Positions 5,721 through 6,277 of a stretch of DNA of 6,277 nt are shown in pieces; the first letter of the stretch is position 1, and each line of letters begins with the position of its first letter. The notes below the pieces were generated by a model that saw only the letters and a list, made by a program, of their open reading frames with translations, searched no databases and was not told the DNA's origin. The DNA is from Dehalococcoidia bacterium (lineage in GTDB: Bacteria; Chloroflexota; Dehalococcoidia; UBA6926): contig JAPYRO010000075.1 of assembly GCA_029941095.1 (NCBI GenBank), positions 1 to 6,277 on the forward strand. The letters run 5' to 3'. Both the position numbers and the translations under genes were made by a program.

Positions 5721-6277
5721 TTGAAAGATGAAATCACCAAAGAGGTATACCCGGGTATATTCCAATTAAAAATTCCTATTCCGAATAGCCGCCTCAAGCA
5801 TACTTTGGCCTATTTACTTACTGGCCCGGAAGGAAACATTCTGATCGATACAGGAATGTATTCTGATCAAGGCGTTCAAAGTTTTAAAGATCAATTTAAC
5901 AAAATCGGAATTCAGCCAGACTCTATTAAATCTATTTTAATCACCCATAACCATCCTGATCATTATGGATTGGCTTCGGCAGTAAAAGAAATGACATCGG
6001 GTTTGGTTGCTATGCACGAAATCGACTGGAATCAAGCACCATGGAGAAATCGCGAAAATAACTCTGATAAAAACAACCTGGACCCACATGAACCCATGAA
6101 AAAATGGTATCAACTTCATGGAGTTCCTGAAACCGAATTGACGGGACCAATCTTTCCTGGAATGGGTTCGGACTCAAATGGTAAAAAGAAATCACGAAAC
6201 AACACTAGATCTCAATGGGACCCGAGCTCATTACCTAAGCCAGATCTGTTGTTAAATGGTACAGAAGTATTCAGCAC
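5721..6277 (+). CDS. MBL-fold metallo-hydrolase, N-terminal part (cut by window end)
   Basis: The frame is open from TTG 5721 to the window end, giving 185 residues without a stop. The metallo-beta-lactamase fold is clear: an N-terminal beta opening with a Y-P-G-I-F-Q-L strand, NILIDTG at 39-45, and the metal-binding H-x-H-x-D-H motif as HNHPDH at 76-81 (His76, His78, Asp80, His81) preceded by a hydrophobic strand. WYQLHGVPETEL (129-140) recalls the helical insert of larger MBL hydrolases of about 300-350 residues. The remaining metal ligands, including the later G-H-T-P-G-type histidine, would lie beyond the window. Such enzymes hydrolyse thioesters, lactones, phosphodiesters or other esters; the substrate cannot be told here. 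Residues 150-170 are unusually hydrophilic (Asn, Lys, Ser, Arg). It is transcribed away from the korA operon, sharing the intergenic region. The fold is confident, the specific function unknown. Confidence 0.88.
   Translation, partial: MKDEITKEVYPGIFQLKIPIPNSRLKHTLAYLLTGPEGNILIDTGMYSDQGVQSFKDQFNKIGIQPDSIKSILITHNHPDHYGLASAVKEMTSGLVAMHEIDWNQAPWRNRENNSDKNNLDPHEPMKKWYQLHGVPETELTGPIFPGMGSDSNGKKKSRNNTRSQWDPSSLPKPDLLLNGTEVFS

Noticed and set aside
5937..6195. Two overlapping minus-strand frames of about 60 codons opposite the MBL-fold gene.
   Set aside because: They mirror the conserved HNHPDH region of the hydrolase and show no start signals.

Overview
The window looks like an ordinary bacterial chromosomal segment: A+T-rich (roughly 40% G+C by eye, not counted), densely coding, with Shine-Dalgarno sites, GTG and TTG starts and a sigma70-type promoter. 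The gene content (a two-subunit 2-oxoacid:ferredoxin oxidoreductase, a MidA-type methyltransferase, a RidA-like protein, a flippase-like membrane protein and a metallo-beta-lactamase-fold hydrolase) would fit a Chloroflexota lineage such as marine SAR202/Dehalococcoidia relatives. That placement is an impression from protein style, not something the sequence proves. A MidA homologue and the promoter style argue against an archaeon.

Layout. At the left, on the + strand, is a UPF0104/LPG-synthase-TM-type integral membrane protein (33-1064). It converges, with only 30 bases between stop codons, on a four-gene minus-strand operon that reads right to left: korA (gamma-alpha fusion, 5448-3712), korB (3705-2836), a MidA/NDUFAF7-family SAM methyltransferase (2820-1573) and a RidA-like protein (1556-1095). 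The gaps in the operon are 6, 15 and 16 bases. A strong extended -10 promoter (TGCTATAAT) lies upstream of korA. It indicates transcription starting near 5504, which moves the korA start inward to a GTG at 5448 behind a perfect AGGAGGT. To the right, diverging from the operon, is an MBL-fold hydrolase starting at TTG 5721 and cut off by the window end.

How the genes may work together. KorAB oxidatively decarboxylates a 2-oxoacid with CoA and reduces ferredoxin. RidA-family proteins can release 2-oxoacids from reactive enamine/imine intermediates. MidA/NDUFAF7 in mitochondria methylates a complex I subunit. A module linking amino-acid/2-oxoacid catabolism to ferredoxin-fed respiration is therefore plausible, but it is inference from gene order.

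No mobile element, CRISPR array, tRNA, rRNA or clear intrinsic terminator was seen. I found no evidence of an entirely new system. The points most worth a second look are the operon composition, the changed SAM motif and C-terminal tail of the MidA protein, and the paired dyad repeats at the korA promoter.
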